DNA from: Hoplostethus atlanticus
Taxonomy: Eukaryota > Chordata > Actinopteri > Trachichthyiformes > Trachichthyidae
Assembly: GCA_034670405.1 (NCBI GenBank)
Contig: JAXDDX010000044.1
Coordinates: forward strand, 2,226,501-2,290,500
Direction: 5' to 3'
DNA: 64,000 bases
In this document: piece after piece, positions 12,541 through 27,578 of the stretch
Numbering within the stretch: the first letter of the stretch is position 1
Layout of the letters: every line of letters starts with the position of its first letter
The notes under the pieces: model-generated
Database searches by the model: none
What the model saw: only the letters and a program-made list of their open reading frames with translations
Told to the model about the DNA's origin: nothing
Translations under genes and position numbers: made by a program

Positions 12541-13975
12541 AGCTCCACTTCCTGAATGTTGTCTTCAAAGCAAACGATAATTTTCAACGGAGCTTCCTGA
12601 ACTGAAAAGATAAGCCGGAGAACGGGGGAGGACAAAATAAAAATGATGCTCGGCCTCCGAGAGGAAAAATAGCTTCCTGATATAGTCCTAGCTCCCTCTT
12701 TAAAGCTGACACCTAGAACATACAGTTTATCAATTATACATGAAGCCAGAATCCATCTTCTGTTGGCAGCTTGTTTGGATCCGGCCCTAGCCCTCTGAGT
12801 GGTGAAATGTCTCTGGGAGCCCCCATCCCTCCTGTCGCCTTTTTCACTAGCAGCCTGTCCTTAAATCAATCCCTTTTTTAGGCCTGAATTTATTTTTCCT
12901 GTAACAAATCTGTCTTGGCAAATGATGTCACATAAGCGGAGAGAATGACAGCCTGATGTCTATGCGGGGAACATCAACCTTGCTCCAGCAGCCTCCTCCC
13001 AAGGTGAGTAATCATGCTGAGGAGCGGTGCAGTGTGTGGATGCCAGCCAGAGTCCAAACAAACCCAGAGTCTGTTGCTCAAGATAAACAAACCAATTAGG
13101 GGGAAGGCATGTTATTCCTCAGTTGGAGGGATATTTGCTAGATGGAAAATAATCAATGCATTCTTATTTCCACGGGCTGAAGTCTAAAAATCCTGTGCAG
13201 AATAAAATCTAGGCAGAGACGGGGAATAAAATTATTCATTAGAAAAAATAAATAATGGGACTAAACTAGCTACTAGTCATGTAATTAATCCGTGCAGCCT
13301 CAGTGGAGAGAGGAGAACACAGAGGGGAAGATTCATCATAGCTTTTCGCCCCTCGCTCCCAGGGATACATGCCCTTCTTGTGTGGATGAGTCAGCTTACA
13401 TCTTCTGACAATTGTGAGCCAAGGGCTTTGTCAAAAGGAACCACAGTTATTGTTTTGATTGGTCCCCCCTTGTTATGTTGGGAGCACAAAATGCTTTCAA
13501 ATGTGATTGCACCACAGCATCTGAAACTGAGGCACGCACATATATAACATCAAAAAGGAGATGTCTGCTTTTTATTTATCGAGGACAATCATTTGGCACT
13601 TTGGAGCTCTCCCTGGCCTTTTCCCCCACACTGGAACACACAACCCTATCAGTAATTGCAGGGAGTGGCCCCGTTGGCCAGCCACAGCATTAGATGACTG
13701 GGCTCACAGTGCATGACATTCAAGCCAGCCAATAACGATGGACATGCTAATCAAAGTGGCTGTGGCCTCCACCAGAGCCCATCGCAGTACAACTGGAGGA
13801 CTTTGCTGGGCCGGGGCTGGATGTGCAGCTGCTCTGGCTGCATCTCCGCTCTGCCCCACTGAGGCTGGGCACCAGGCTAACCACTGGCACAAGAGTTTTG
13901 ATGCTGAAAAAAAAAAAAAGGCCAACAATGCCACACATGAAAAATAAATCACAGCCAGCTTGTTAGCATGGCGGG

Positions 13976-14030
13976 CGAGAGAGAAAGAGAGAGCGAGACA
14001 GAGAGAGAGAGAGAGAGGGAGGGAGTGGAA
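13976..14030. repeat. (GA)n purine tract, interrupted
   Basis: GA-rich tract with interruptions. The purine strand is the plus strand. Confidence 0.9.
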
Positions 14031-16079
14031 GGGAAGAAAAGCGAACTGGGTTAAGAGATTTAATGTGCTGCTGAAAATCTGACACTTGCCAGAGGTCCAA
14101 ATGTTCCACCAGAGCAGCGGCAGCCCTGCCGGCTAAGTCTCTATAAAGCCTCCAAAGCTGCTTACAATATACACTTGAGAAACAATAGATAAGGTCAGCT
14201 AGCCTATATCGGAGTGGGACCTATGTATGAAAAATAAACACTTCCACACTGCATGAGCTAACCTCAGCCATGCTTATGGAAATCCAGGCAACAGTAGTCA
14301 GCTGATGAACTTTCTGAACATTTGTCAAAAGGCTCTTTGATTAATAAATGATCAAATGATTACAAAGTATGATATTATCCTCAGAAGTCATTAGTCTCCT
14401 TTAAAAAGGGGAGAGGGAAAAAAATACTGGCAGTTTAGAATGGAGCTCTGCCAAACTGGCAGGAGGAAGATATGCACTGGCTTATTACAGACCATAAACA
14501 AATTACGGCTACATAAAAGGGAAAAATGAAACCTTGCAGAAGGAAACAATTCTCAAAGAACGGTGTCCAGCATCTGCCTCGCAGAGACACGCATCTGTGG
14601 TGAGCCTTTGTCGTCTGGTTTCAGGAACTGTCAAGCTGACCGGAGAGTTGCGGATGGTTTGTGGTAAAGAGAATATTTCTATGCACATTTTATTCAGTCC
14701 GAGCTTTATGCTCCAGTGTGATGATATAACAACATCTGACACTTAACTCTACTCAATATCTTTGCCCAGGAGACACACTATCCTAGAGCGCCGATGGTTC
14801 TATAATGTGAATCTTAATCAGATACTTACCCAGCAGAGCAGGTTTTAGTCTCCCCGGTGAGAGTATCAACACATGGCCATCAGGCACATTTCATGGCCGC
14901 AGAGTGGCTATTTATTTTCTGTTCAACATTACTTGACAAATAATTACTCAGATTCTTCAATTAAGCTATGGAGCTCTCACAGTGGCAACGACATACCAGT
15001 GTGGGTTTGCACATTATTCTAGGTTTTACACCTTAGTCTCATGAATAAAAGGCACACACCGCTTTGATGCAGTGGGTGATGGAAAGTAGAAATATCATTA
15101 AGTCTGAACTATTTCATCCCCTTTATAGCGAGGCAGAGAAAAACAGACTGTTTCCAGTGAAGCAGATGCACAAAGTAATACAGGGTGAAAGGACATGGTG
15201 TTTTCCCTGCTGAAAAAGAAAAACTGTTTTTACAAGGTAACGTGGGTGTACAAGGAGAAAGTCACTGCATGCTGGTAAAGTAATATGGACTAGTTCCTGG
15301 ACGCCTGCCAGAGTCCAAAAACTTGCCCCCCCCCCCCCAAAGGCATTTATTCAAGATACAATGGATTAAAGCAATTATTTCTTGTTGTTCAAATTAGGAA
15401 GCTCAAACTAAATTAAACCAACTCCCTGCCAAGTTGAAGGACTTACACACACGTTTCTAACTAAAAAAAAACCCACATAAAATACTCAGATCAAAACCAT
15501 TTGAAAACACTATTCGATGTGAAGGGAACTATGCCATGGTGCTTTCCTCCATAACAACAAAAGGAGGTGAACTCTAACATTGTGCCTTATAAACACCCGC
15601 CCCCTACAATTTCAGATGTCTTTGCTTTTCCAAAGCTCAGTGTGTTTATATTGCAGTTAATCATACAAATAAATGTAACAATCTGCCAGAGAAGAAAGTA
15701 GTAAAGCCATGTCGGGAGTAAGGATAATTCCATGCAACCTAAATAAATCCCATGGATGAGTGAAAGCCGCTGGATTTCTCGACAACCAGTGTCATTTGGC
15801 CTCTCCACCCTAATTTAGTATACTCCACCCATCCAGGCCTGAAGGGCTGTGGAGTTGGCTTATCCTCCAGCAGGGCAGGACCAGCCCATACGTCCCATTG
15901 GCACAGGACACCCCACTGAGAGCCAATCACCAAGCCTGCACTCCTGACAGCTCATTACCACTCAATTAGGCAGGTGCACCTCCATGTAGGGCCTTCTGAC
16001 GAACGCAGCCCTCCCAGATGCATGTTTAACAGTCGCAAGAATTACATAGTGACAGCAAACACTAAACGCCTCACCCTTA

Positions 16080-16270
16080 TCACTTGATTGCTTCAAGATT
16101 GAAATCCTATAATTGGCGCAGGCCAGCAGGGGGAAAATAAATAAATAAATAAGCCAATAAATACGATGCAGTCGGCTTGTAATTGAACAATTAGGAATTA
16201 ATATTCATAAGATGCTTGTTGGCAATTACAAAATGCCATCTGATTAGGCGCAATTTGAAATGACATTGTT
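16080..16270. promoter_or_regulatory. Candidate conserved noncoding island with TAATTGA and ATTAAT words
   Basis: Contains a short AAAT repeat, then a dense series of TAATTGAAC, GGAATTAATATTCAT and GGCAATTAC words in nonrepetitive sequence. This is typical of vertebrate enhancer-like conserved elements. Confidence 0.3.
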
Positions 16271-16921
16271 CCATGCAAAAGACACTGGGGTGTCAGGCTA
16301 ATAAAGAGAAGACACATCATAGCAGTCGCTCGCCCACCAACATGACCTCCAGAGATAGGAGACATGCTGACACAGTGGCTTGGCCGGTGACGGACGGGAC
16401 TTGGCACCCAACGTTCTTTGTCCCCTAAACCGAATCCTCAGAAACACACACACACACTCATACACACACACACACAGAAAAATAATAGTACCAAGGGTTG
16501 ACTTTCAAATTTTAACACCAGTGGGCACAGACTGTACATATAACAAAACACAAGCAAGGCGAAAAAATGTTGATCCCTTGAGGACGGATTCTAATCAAGA
16601 TGAAATGATTTACAAATCTATTTAATAAGGCTTGCCAGAAGTCAAACTTGGCATGTAAATGCGGTGGGGATTAAATTTCATCAGCAACCAAGACTGTAAC
16701 TGATCGCCTGCAGACAAAGGGGGAGCCTGCCAGTTTCCCCCCCCCCCACACCCCCTTCTCTTCCCTCCCTCTCTCCACTGCCTGCATTTTGCCTCGTGAT
16801 CTCTCCCTGGTTATGTGGAAGGACAGGGGCAGTGCAGAGTGGTGCAGTACAGAGTGGAGGGGAAAGACAGAGAAGAGGCAGAGGAAAGACAGAAAAGGAG
16901 AGGAAAGGCAGAGTAAAGGAA

Positions 16922-17045
16922 GGGAGAGAGAGAGAGAGTGTGCAAGAGAGAGAGAGAGAGAGAGATTGTAAAAGCAGAATATAGGAGCTAAAGAGGAAAG
17001 GAGAGGAAAAGGAAAGGACAGGAGAGTGGAGAAAACAAGGAGAGA
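16922..17045. repeat. (GA)n tract within a longer purine-rich block
   Basis: GA repeats at 16922-16966 continue into GGAAAGGA-type purine sequence. The surrounding region from about 16850 is almost all purine on the plus strand. A C-rich block precedes it at 16737-16755. Confidence 0.9.
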
Positions 17046-17236
17046 GGAAGCTCAAGGTCAGCGTGAGGACAGTGTGGTCCTGTGAGCTGGAGGGGACAGC
17101 GAGGCAGCCGCAGTCACCTCTGTGCTAATCAGCCCTTTGGCTGGCTGATGAGGTGTCAGTTAGTTGTGTGTGTGGAAAACCTCTCCCTTCACTTTTTTGG
17201 CTGCAAATTGCAGGGGCTGGCAGGGCGGAGCAAGCA

Positions 17237-17281
17237 TGTGTGTGTGTGTATGTGTGTGTGTGTGTTGTGTGTGTGTGTGTG
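17237..17281. repeat. (GT)n microsatellite
   Basis: GT repeats with two interruptions. Confidence 0.95.
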
Positions 17282-18071
17282 CACACGCGCCACTCTGGGG
17301 TGTAGCAGGCTGACGTGCTGCTTGTGGTGCCAGTATTGCGCTTTTTTTTTTTGCCTTTGCCCTCCCCTTCGTCTCTCTTTCCTTGCATATTATGCTACAG
17401 TGACTGAAGCTGAACTCAGCTTCCCCCTGCAGTAAGGGCAAGACTACAACTGCCAATTAATACTATCTGCAACGTGCCAGTGTTAACAGTGTGTGGCATT
17501 GCTACTTCAAGTTGCTGCACTGTTTGAAAAAGGTGGGCTAGCTGTTTTCCCTAGGTGTGGCGAACAACTAGCCGGCTAACGTGGATTGTGCTATTGGCTT
17601 AAGGCATAAATGAACAGCTTCCATAGCTGTGAAAGGGTGTGTGACCTAACAGCGGTGCAGCTAATCTCTCATTGGGTGAGTTCTCTGTATCAAGCGAGTT
17701 GGCAGAGGAGAGTGTCTCCTATATCCTTGGGTTATTTCTGACCATCTGCGCCCAGTCATTAACGGGCCTTTTCACAGTCAATTGTCTTGTACGTCTCCCC
17801 TCTTCTCCATTTCTATTAGCCTGTACTTGCTTCATGCATGACCAGGAGATAGACTAAGACCTCCCTTCCCTGAATGTAAATGGCTTAAGTTACGAGAGGC
17901 CATTTTATTAGCCCGGGCTAAGGAGAGCTGTAGAACCATAGGTTAATTCAAAGTGGCATCATGGAGGACGCATCAAGCAGTGGAGATCAAATTACAGGGC
18001 AAAGCGCTCAGTGGTAAGAAAAACAAGCCAGTGGTATGCTGCAGAATGTGTGCATGCACGCAGTGTGTGTT

Positions 18072-18160
18072 TATTAGCGAGTGTATGTGTGTGTGAGGGA
18101 GTGGGAGAGAGAGAGAGAGAGCAGGGTGGAGGGGAGGGAGAGCAAGAGAGAGAGAGAGTG
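18072..18160. repeat. (GT)n/(GA)n compound tract
   Basis: A short GT-rich stretch followed by two GA repeat blocks. It encodes spurious Arg-Glu ORFs. Confidence 0.9.
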
Positions 18161-18605
18161 GGAAGAGAATGTCCATAGAGGGCCGAGGGGGGATGGGGAT
18201 GGAAGGATAGAGGGAGCAAGGGGAAGGTGGGGGGGGGAGACGAGGCTAACTGGGCCAGCACACACATCACCCCCACCAATTAGAGTCACTCATCTCCCCT
18301 TCACACAATGCATCACCCTCCATTTCTGATGTTACACTGGTTGGGAAAAAAACTAAACAAAACACGACAATAAACACTGCAGCAGCGTTGGTATTCAACA
18401 AAAAAAGACATCCACTGCCTTCCATGCGTTTAGCCATCCCTTCTTCCCCCTCACGCCTTTGTTATTGGTCTTTGTGCAATGATTTGCCTAAGGACCCAGA
18501 TTTCCTAGCAACAGCCTGCCACCAAACATTTGGCAGGAGTTCAACATTCTCTCTCTTTGTGAGAAATGGCAGTGCTGCCTCCCTGCTCTGCGTCTGCCAC
18601 CAGCC

Positions 18606-18632
18606 CTGCTGCTGCTGCTGCTGCTGCTGCTG
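18606..18632. repeat. (CTG)9 trinucleotide repeat
   Basis: Nine perfect CTG units. The frames across it give Gln, Ser or Cys runs, but none belongs to a supported gene. Confidence 0.95.
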
Positions 18633-18743
18633 GATGAGCCAGACTGGCTGCGAGAGCCCTCTAATAATTCTGTTTTCATCCAATCACACCACATAGTAGC
18701 AGGCACCTTGAGAGCCTCAGCCAAGAATCATCAATCACCTGTT

Positions 18744-18745
<2 letters not shown>

Positions 18746-18779
<34 letters not shown>
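18746..18779. repeat. (AC)n microsatellite
   Basis: About 17 perfect AC units. Confidence 0.95.
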
Positions 18780-18786
<7 letters not shown>

Positions 18787-18930
18787 AACAAATACATGCA
18801 AACATACACATACACGCAGTTCGGTAATTGAATCTACCGATTAGAGAGTACAAGACCGTGTATACCACCCAACAGTCGTTTAATGAAAATCAACAAAGCA
18901 CTTTAATAACCAGCAGAATTGGTACAGCAA

Positions 18931-18957
18931 GAGAAAGAGAGAGAGAGAGAGAGAGAA
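18931..18957. repeat. (GA)n microsatellite
   Basis: About 13 GA units. Confidence 0.9.
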
Positions 18958-19797
18958 TCTACAATCTGGCTGTAAATTGGGTAAATACATCTGAGTGCTC
19001 TCGACAAGGTTAATGGAGAGAGGAGGCCTTAGTGAACGCTGGTCTAGACACGCCACACAGTATTAAGTGGGAATGGCTGTGGCAGTGTATCTGGCTAAGT
19101 ACTTCAGAAGTGCGAATGGGACTCTAATAAAGCGAATGATCCCCCTGTTTTGACAAAGAGGCCCAGGAGGGATGCTGAACACTGCGTTGAGATTCCAAGC
19201 ACTGACAAACACCCAATTGTGGCCCTTCTATCCCCCCCAATCCCACGGAAGCTTTTCCCCCTCGCATAAGACTGTCGGATGTGGGCAAAACCCAACTGCC
19301 AATTTGCAGAGGATGTGCCGTGTTTGCTAATGCGAAGCAGAGGCTAAAAATGAGACCACACAAAACTCCAGAGGACGGAGTGATCTGCTTTCTGGCACAA
19401 CCACTGAGGGCTTTTTTTCGCTGTTTGTTTCTGCGACTGGGCGGCTAATTACGAAACCTCCATCATTGTACGACATTACTCTCAAGTTTCGAGGGCTCAG
19501 CGACAACGGGGAGGGGCGCTATTGTGAGGTGCAGTTTGGGAGTGAGGCAATGTGCCAAGGTGGAAGATGATGGCCACGCTATAATATTGATTTATGTTGA
19601 TAATGAACTGCTTAAAGACGTGGAATGCAGCGCAATTTCAGGGCTATCATCTTGACTTGAGATCAGAGAAACGGTTGATCCGCCAGAATTAAATGTAATC
19701 CCTAACAGTGAAACATGAGCATAGCTGGCCATTCTACCCCAGAAGCAGTAAGTGAAGACATTACCTCAGTGGTGCAGCTTGAGTGTTTGGGTATGGA

Positions 19798-19801
<4 letters not shown>

Positions 19802-19835
<34 letters not shown>
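19802..19835. repeat. (GT)n microsatellite
   Basis: About 17 perfect GT units. Confidence 0.95.
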
Positions 19836-19836
<1 letters not shown>

Positions 19837-20178
19837 ACATCTGTCCTTCTCAGTCTATATGTGTGTGTTTTGTCTGTAAGGGGGAAGATTTTCGTGGAAG
19901 GGGGTAAAGGGGGTACGAACTTGTATAATCAATTTTCACACTTTCGCAGCACCTGTTGGCTTGTCTGCGTGTTAAAAAAAACAAACGAGTGAATGCATTA
20001 CATGTATAACAATTTCACACTGCGCTACGGCTTCGTACACAAAGACAATGAGAGAAAAGGGAGAATGGCGCTGCATTGTCTCAATAGGTAACATAGCTCA
20101 TTTCACCCGACAAAGGATGAATGGATATATTGACAATGCAGACGGCGCACTGAGGCATTTCCTGAATAAAGCCTCTTA

Positions 20179-22324
<2,146 letters not shown>

Positions 22325-22642
22325 CTAAAAAAAGGGGGTGCAAAGGGGGGGAAAAAAACGGTTACAATGGGCGCAGTTTATAAAATAAGACTGCTTGAGG
22401 GGGTCAAGTTCAACTGAGGCAGATGGCACACAAACAGCAAACACACTGCTTGCAATATATATGAAGGCTGCGAGCTGTCATAAACAACCCGGGACCAATC
22501 CCACTCCACACAGAGACACTATTCTTACCCAAGCACTCCTTCCTCCCTCTGTGCTAAAAACAGTCCCATCTCTTTATTTACACAAACCCCATAATTCAAG
22601 GCTCCATCCTACTTACGCAAACACAGGCAGTCTGTGAGGGAG

Positions 22643-22646
<4 letters not shown>

Positions 22647-22681
<35 letters not shown>

Positions 22682-22692
22682 AAGAGAGAGAG
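22647..22692. repeat. (GA)n microsatellite
   Basis: About 17 perfect AG units followed by a short interrupted continuation. Confidence 0.95.
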
Positions 22693-23678
22693 TGTGTATA
22701 CCTGCTACCACGGGACACTCGTCGGCTATTTCTTGTTCCTGACAGTCCTGATGTACTCAGTGACTTTTACCTGGGCTGATGAGAGGGACTGCTCAAATTC
22801 TCCTGCACTCAGGTTTAACCTCCAAAGATTTATTGACGTACACGCTGCTATGTTTGCTCATTTTATTGCAGCCTCCTGTTTTGTTGCTGACGGGGGCCCC
22901 TTGTGAATGAGATGTTGCTGCTTTCAGGGATGACCTGTATATGTGTGAAATTAATCATTTCACACAACCAAATAGCATCTCGGTAGGGGAAGAAAAATGC
23001 ATTTTCATCACCCGTCCTGAGATGCTCTCTACTGTTATTTCATGCTCCCCCAACTCTCCAGGTAACTAGTTCAGATGAAGAAGAAAAAAAAAAAAGAATC
23101 ACTGTGGAAAAAATACATTACTTTAAGCAAGGCTCAGGTGTGTTTGCAGACCAAGGGTGCCAATTACAAAGACGGCCGATCAGGTAGGTTTTTGTGACTT
23201 TTACGAGGCACAAACAAAATGAGCAGTAATAACACCAGATATGACTGCTGCGTCTGGGACCACAGGCAGGCTTACTGTGTGTCATCTTGAGTCATGGTTC
23301 ATTCATTCAACCATGCGCCCCCCCGCCCGCCCCACCTTGCTGAAATACACAAACACAAACATACATATATATATTTATACACACACACACACACACACAC
23401 ACAGTGAAATCCACAGTGAAAGCCGACAGAAGCGAGTTCTTCTTCCCCAACCTCCTGCTGCAGGCACCTCACACTTATCAAGGTCACTGGCTCGGGTACA
23501 CGTCAAGTCCAATCTGATTTTCCCTTAGCTGTGATGAGCTCCGAATCCAAGGTTAGGAGCTGCGGGCTGTAAATAATGACAGCGCGGACCCTCCATTTGC
23601 AGGCCTCTCAGGTGGGAATAGAGAGGGCCACTCAGGGGCCCGTCCCTCTGATGACAGCATGGTGAATCACAGTGTAAG

Positions 23679-23706
23679 CCCCCCCCCCCCCATCTGCCTC
23701 TTCCAC

Positions 23707-23743
<37 letters not shown>
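23679..23743. repeat. C13 run and (CT)n tract
   Basis: C homopolymer at 23679-23691 and a perfect CT repeat at about 23710-23743. Confidence 0.9.
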
Positions 23744-23746
<3 letters not shown>

Positions 23747-23862
23747 CGTCGGCTGTACTCTCACTGCCAGCTCAGCTTGTCATTTTACAGGGTCATTAAC
23801 AGACACACATACACACTAACATGTGCATGAGTACACAGTGCACCCACGCAGGGAAAAGGCTG

Positions 23863-23890
23863 ACACACACACACACAGAAACACACACAC

Positions 23891-23923
<33 letters not shown>
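23863..23923. repeat. (CA)n microsatellite, interrupted
   Basis: CA repeats interrupted by AGAA and TAA, about 60 bases in all. Confidence 0.95.
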
Positions 23924-23924
<1 letters not shown>

Positions 23925-24047
23925 CAATCCTTTCTAGTGCCACATCATCACCCCCTCCCCACCCCACCCCACCCCAGCTCCTCTCCTGCACCAATAAACA
24001 CAAAGCAGCAATAGATATGAAGAAATTGTCTTCATTACAAGCATGTT

Positions 24048-24094
24048 AAAAAAAAAAAAAAAAAAATATCTGCCGGGTTTTTTTTTTTTTTTTT
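24048..24094. repeat. A19 and T17 homopolymers in inverted arrangement
   Basis: A run at 24048-24066 and a T run at 24078-24094, separated by 11 bases. Confidence 0.9.
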
Positions 24095-24403
24095 GGTGCT
24101 ACACAAGAGCGGGGAGTTAGATCAATTCATATCCATCCCTGGCACCCTGCAGACAATCCCCTCTCCATTCCCAGATTATGAGAGATAATACCTCCATTAT
24201 GACAAAAGCGTTATCCGCTGGGGTCGCCGAGAGGTCAACCAACCCTGCGCTGGGTATTCATGCTTAGTCACATCCCAATTATACCGCAGTGGCAGAGGCA
24301 GAAATTGGCAAATGTACATCAAGGCGCTTCATTACTGAGGGCCGCTCCAGTGAAATTAAGCAGCAGATGAGACAGAGAGAGATTTGGCCCCAGGCGGCAT
24401 GTT

Positions 24404-24446
24404 AGAGAGAGAGCGAGAGGGAGAGAGAGAGAGAGAGAGAGAGAGA
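24404..24446. repeat. (GA)n microsatellite
   Basis: GA repeats with CG and GG interruptions. Confidence 0.9.
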
Positions 24447-25559
24447 CAAAGGGAGGAGAGAGGGATGGCGAGAAAAGAGGAGCTGAAGTAACAGATTTTT
24501 TCCTGAAGGTGCTGGAAGCTTGTATCTCACACAGCAGCTCATGTATATTTACTTAACTAGGGAGAACGCTGGTCCCCGAAGATTAATAAGTTCCCAGGAT
24601 GCACCAGAGCGGCATATCTCTAGGTACAGATAGAGATGGAAGGGAAACCTAATACAAACAGCGAGAAAAACATCCCTGAAAAGCGGGGGGGTGTACGGCT
24701 GCGCGGGGGGCTTACTAGCTAAAGGCAAAGTGATGATAAGTATACATTATGTTAAGTGGAGAATAAGTCTGGCGTTTCTTTCTGTTTGGCTTCCATTTAC
24801 CCAAATAATCTCACCCATCCACCCCCCCCCCCACACAACTCCAACCCTAGGGCCCCCAGATAGCTATTAATTATGACATCTCATGGTTGCAAGAAGCCCC
24901 CACTTGGGGAGCTGACCCCAGACCAGCTCCTCAACATCCAACAGCTGCCACTCTTCACTATGGAGGCCGTCGCTTCGCGTGGCAGCTTCCAGGAGGGCAA
25001 TTACACAGCCCAGATGAGATGAGGACGGCTGGATGTTTGGAACTTGAGCGCTCAGACCGCCATTAACACTATAAGCTATTACATTCCCTCTTCTATTTTG
25101 CTCTCTCTCACTCCCCCTCCCTCCCTCCCTCCCGCTCCCTCTCTCGCTGTATATTGATGAAGTGGTAATGGGACCTCTAGTTAGATATTCCTCCTGTAAA
25201 AACATTGCCTTGTTTCTAGTCTCCCTCAGGGGTCAATGTATTCTCCCAGAGTTGCTGGGAATCATTTCTGCACTATTAATGATGCAATTCCAATGCAATT
25301 CAGATCTACTGAAGACGCCGCACAATGGGCTTTTGGGGGGGGGGGGAGGAGGGAGTTGATAGATGATGCTGCGTGTTATCCTGCAGCTCCGCAGCAAAGC
25401 AGTGCCTTCTCCACCTCGCTGGGAGCCGGCCGTCACTCCCATTTCCACCCACGGTTAGCCTGCGTGGCCCCTCTCGCAGCGCTCGGTTCACTGCAGTTCA
25501 CGCTTAAAACAAGGACAGAGAAGACTCCATTCTCCTCGCTTCACCTCACCAGCGGGGTC

Positions 25560-25720
25560 CTCTAGAGAAGAACATGTCCGTGCCTAATGATGGCCACATT
25601 AATTATAGGCTTATCAACCCCGGCAAAAAAAATTCAATAGGGCTATTTATGGAGGCCGAAAATAGCGGCGGGCGAGGGTGATGCACTCTGGGGTGGCCTG
25701 TGACAGTCTACTCTGCTCTC
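25560..25720. promoter_or_regulatory. Candidate conserved noncoding island
   Basis: Contains CCTAATGATGG, ATTAATTATAGG and a CTATTTATGG word (MEF2/SRF-like) in otherwise unique sequence. Confidence 0.3.
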
Positions 25721-26364
25721 TCATCTCACTCCACAGCCCGTCCCCAGAGCCAGAGGTAGAGGAGTAATATCCCTGTTTCTTTTACTATGCAGTTAAAACA
25801 ACTAGCAAACATCTGTCAATCAGGACCTGTCACGGCCAGCACTTTTATATCAAGTACGGCGGGGCGAAGGGGCCCCACCAACAGCGCTGACATTGATGAG
25901 GTCTGGCAGCTTCCATTAAATCACTCTTTCCTGTAAAATACCAGGCATCAAAAGCGAGCGGCCGAGGATTTTTCACTCAATCAGGTAACACACAAGGCTT
26001 TTTCCCCCTTCCTCCTTCCTCCTTCCTCCTTCTCCTCTTAGGGACCTGAGCCTTCTGGTCAATAACTCCTATCAGTTCAATTTCATGCACAGTTAGCCGT
26101 GTTGGGGTGCTAGGGCACTGCTTGCGTTTGGGGTTGCATATGTTGTTGTCGCTGTTGTTGGTTGTTTTTTTTGGTGTTTTTTTTTTTGCTTCCCTGGGAG
26201 GTTTGATAAGTGGGGTGGGGACCTGGAGTGGAGTGATGTGTTGCTGTGTGAGAGAGGGGAGGCTAGCCAGGGCTAGCAAGGTTGTTTTAACTCTGTTCAC
26301 CACTGTGGCTCCCTGCCAAGCCATTAACAGTCTCTGTGCTCTGCTTCAGTGACACAGCTAAAAG

Positions 26365-26368
<4 letters not shown>

Positions 26369-26426
<58 letters not shown>

Positions 26427-26430
26427 AGAG
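26369..26430. repeat. Long (GA)n microsatellite
   Basis: A 54-base perfect GA block, then a short imperfect continuation. It is the longest perfect dinucleotide run in the window. Confidence 0.95.
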
Positions 26431-27169
26431 CTGTAAATGATCAACACGATAATGAGCTGATTATCAGTCAAAGGCATGGATAAGCTCTCTCCCCAGTAAT
26501 TTCCTTTCAGATCAGTCAACCACATTCTCCTCTCCGCAATCAACACTCAAAGAGAAAGCAATAGCATGTAGCCCGATGGGTATCCAACCCAATATAATCT
26601 TCAAAAGTCCTCATTGCTCGCTGATCATTGCCTGGCTCATCCCTTGCTGACACACCGACTCACGGGGGTGGCATATCATTGCTCAAGCCTGCTCTTATAG
26701 TGCTTGTTTCGCAGCTCCCGTGCCACCTTTAGGCTCTGGCTGCAGGACCGAATCAAGACAACCGATGCTCTACCGACGTCTCCGTGTTATCAGCCATGTT
26801 TTGAATCTGACAACACACTCCAGAACTAAGGGGACGCTACAGGGCAGTGACAGAGAGATAAATAGTGTGGGTCCGCGAGACGCCGGCACAACTACCCCAC
26901 GGGTGTGATACTAGACAATACAAACACCGCGACAAAAACCAAGAGTGCTTGTGCGTGTCCGCATAACGCACGCCGTGTGTGTCACAGGCAGGGTAGCAGG
27001 CGGGGAGGTGACAGCTCCCAGGAACAGACCCTGATGATAAGCATCAGACTGGATGATGCGTTGACACACTCCATAGGCTCTGATGTTAAACACGACAAGA
27101 ATGTCCCCGACAGTATCTCTGCACCTTCTTCACTATCAAAGGGCAAGTTCAGCATGCACGCACACAAGA

Positions 27170-27214
27170 CCCCCACCCCCCCACCACCCCCCACCACCCC
27201 CACCCCAACCCCCC
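27170..27214. repeat. C-rich (CCCCACC)-type tract
   Basis: Nearly pure C/A sequence on the plus strand. Confidence 0.9.
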
Positions 27215-27556
27215 GAAACACATCTTGCAGCAGCATCTTTGCGCTGCATAGGAATAAGGGATGAGTCGCTGTCTCCAGGCGCCGAGTTTATCTAAAAAGG
27301 AAACACCTGATTTTTTCCTCCCCACTTTTCACTCCTTGCCTCCCTTGTTAAACACACAGCCTTGATTTGGTTTCTGTTGCCCAGGAGGGGTGAATTATTT
27401 ACAGGATAAACAAGGCGATGTTGTCTCAGTCAGAGCCAAACTCCCCTATCGCCACAATAGAGGCAGACAGTTTTACCTGGCAGGCATGAGGGGCTGAGCT
27501 CTGATACAGAGCTAGGCAGCAGCTTCACAATGGCAGGCCTTACAGTGATACCTATC

Positions 27557-27578
27557 GGGGGGGGGTGGGGGTGGGGGA
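27557..27578 (+). repeat. G-run tract with G-quadruplex potential
   Basis: Three long G runs separated by single T bases. A second G-rich run lies around 27708-27723. Confidence 0.85.

Noticed and set aside
18462-18724. Poly-Gln and poly-Ser ORFs at the CTG repeat
   Set aside because: Repeat-encoded in several frames with no supporting gene structure.
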